Positions 62,756 to 64,000 of a stretch of DNA of 64,000 bases are shown piece after piece. Every line of letters starts with the position of its first letter. Position 1 is the stretch's first letter. The DNA is taken from positions 18,702,369 through 18,766,368 of the forward strand of contig JADWOT020000005.1 of NCBI GenBank assembly GCA_036345935.2, read 5' to 3'. The notes below the pieces were generated by a model. That model did no database searches. It had not been told where the DNA came from and saw only the letters and a program-made list of their open reading frames with translations. The DNA comes from Taenia hydatigena (Eukaryota; Platyhelminthes; Cestoda; Cyclophyllidea; Taeniidae). Both the position numbers and the translations under genes were made by a program.

Positions 62756-63692
62756 ATGTCGGATCTTGAAGCTGTGCTCGCTGATGTGAGCTATTTAATG
62801 GCGATGGAAAAGAGCAAAAACGTCGCCACCAAGGCTCCCAAAAAAAATATTATTCCCGACTCTAGGTAGTTCACCCTTTGCTTTGCTACTTTGACCACAG
62901 CATCCGAAGTGTTATGGTTTCTTATTTGAGAAGGCACGGGAAAATTACTTTTGAGAACATATTTCAAGAACGGCTGGGTTTGTTTATTCCGTTTATTTTA
63001 ATTATCCAGGTTTTATATTTTTTGTCAAATTCTGCAAATCACAAGCTTCTCCTGATGTTCAACTGGTAGAATTTTATGAAGCAGTATGCTCTCCTGGTCT
63101 ACTCTTTTTTTTCTCTAGATTAAAGATTTCGAACTGATCGACTCTGAGTGTGATCGTGTTAAGGAAGCGAAGCGGATTTATGATGCATACATCATGAAGG
63201 AATTGCTCTCAAAAGTTCATGTATTTTGTTTCCTTCTTTTAAATTTTTCCTAGCCCTTCTCTTCAGACCATGTTAAAAGTGTACAAAGCAAAATAAGCGA
63301 AGGAATGAAGTGTAATTCTGTTTCGCGTCAAATCTTCTCAGTAAGCAGATTAGTTATCAATAATGTGGCATGCATTAGGTCTACATGGATGACTTGAAGC
63401 GAGATATCAAAAACATTTTCTATGAACCTTTTTTGAAAAGGTGAGTTCCAAACTATGTTAAACTTCTTCTTTAGCAAGCAATTTACTCTTTATTTGCAGT
63501 GGATGGACGTGCAACTTAACACTACCGTAGGTCGCTGCTGCATTTTAATAAATTTCTGAGTTTAATAAAAACCCGAAATTTGTCTTTTTTTCTGAATTAG
63601 TTGACGATGTCGGATTTCAGTGTGCATAGAATCATTGGTAGAGGTGGATTCGGCGAAGTCTACGGTTGCAGAAAACTTGATTCGGGAAAAAT
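62756..63692 (+). CDS. GRK2/3-type G protein-coupled receptor kinase, 5' part
   Basis: Phosphorylates activated G protein-coupled receptors and, through its RGS-homology domain, can bind G-alpha-q (family knowledge). Eight exons are in the window: 62756-62865, 62901-62977, 63010-63083, 63119-63220, 63254-63340, 63379-63440, 63475-63526 and 63601-63692. They encode 218 residues and end inside a codon at GKM. The start [20 protein letters not shown] is nearly identical to the GRK2/3 N-terminus that docks the receptor. The RGS-homology region follows ([28 protein letters not shown]). The kinase domain opens with [20 protein letters not shown]. The catalytic Lys, the rest of the kinase domain and any PH domain lie beyond the edge. 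Six introns are only 32-38 bp and the seventh is 74 bp; all junction phases agree. Confidence 0.93.
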
Positions 63693-64000
63693 GTAAGTTT
63701 ACGCAAGTTCTCACATGATAGACTTAAAGTCCAAGTCGGTAACCAACCCGCTTTTAAGCTTTCCCTTTCATGTGCGCTTATTTAAATGTAAAGCAGCAAT
63801 TCATCACAATAGATTAGGTATAAAAAACGCATAAAATTTTAAATTAAACTTAATGCATGGGTTATAAAGATACCTGGAGTCAAAAGAAGTTGAATTAGTA
63901 CAAAAATATTTGGATACAGTACCAAAACGTTATTTGACAATGTTATTTATGAAAACTTCCAAAATAACCAAGTTTTATGATAGCATAAGCATTTAATTAT
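63693..64000 (+). other. Start of a longer GRK intron
   Basis: Begins GTAAGT after the last visible exon. AT-rich to the window edge, with no coding sequence seen; the next exon should start with the third base of the Met codon and then YAMK-like sequence. Confidence 0.7.

Noticed and set aside
1..64000. CRISPR arrays, rRNA operons, bacterial operons, intact transposase or reverse transcriptase genes
   Set aside because: None of the required repeat structure, conserved rRNA segments or protein motifs was seen on either strand.

Overview
The window is nuclear DNA of a multicellular eukaryote, most likely a parasitic flatworm and probably a tapeworm. This is inferred from four things. Every recognisable gene is split by GT-AG introns. 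One gene opens with a chain of 32-38 bp micro-introns, while others carry introns of 4-6 kb. The proteins are metazoan (KLHL18, GRK2/3, mL44, TSR2, aspartyl aminopeptidase, a Pipsqueak-domain factor) but divergent and padded with low-complexity inserts. Long AT-rich stretches without genes are broken by decayed repeats. Nothing bacterial, viral, ribosomal or CRISPR-like was seen. All exon models were built by hand from reading frame, GT-AG sites, phase agreement and recalled family motifs; no alignment program or database was used.

Layout. (1) 505-18247, plus strand: the 3' five exons of a KLHL18-type BTB-BACK-Kelch protein; the BTB part lies left of the window. Its last Kelch blade is split by about 219 extra residues. 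(2) 18248-24782: intergenic, with a weak tRNA-like sequence. (3) 24783-27682, minus: an eight-exon, 318-residue CaMK-like kinase that has lost the catalytic Asp (HRN), the DFG Phe-Gly (DAA) and the glycine loop, so it is a predicted pseudokinase. (4) 27683-37319: intergenic. (5) 37320-43997, minus: complete four-exon aspartyl aminopeptidase (DNPEP, family M18). (6) 44117-47323, minus: a Pipsqueak-type HTH protein whose stop codon is only 119 bp upstream of the DNPEP start, on the same strand. (7) About 47.3-58.4 kb: mostly gene-poor, with alternating purine-pyrimidine tracts and one dispersed-repeat copy. (8) 58497-60074, plus: mitochondrial ribosomal protein mL44. (9) 60129-60590, minus: intronless TSR2-like pre-rRNA processing factor, tail to tail with mL44 at 54 bp. 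(10) 60591-62755: intergenic, with a fold-back repeat. (11) 62756-63692, plus: first eight coding exons of a GRK2/3-type receptor kinase, running off the right edge.

These genes do not form one pathway. The combinations that may matter are the Pipsqueak/DNPEP pair, which could be a trans-spliced two-gene unit, and the convergent pair of ribosome-related genes (mitochondrial mL44 and cytosolic TSR2). The most unusual single item is the CaMK-like pseudokinase.
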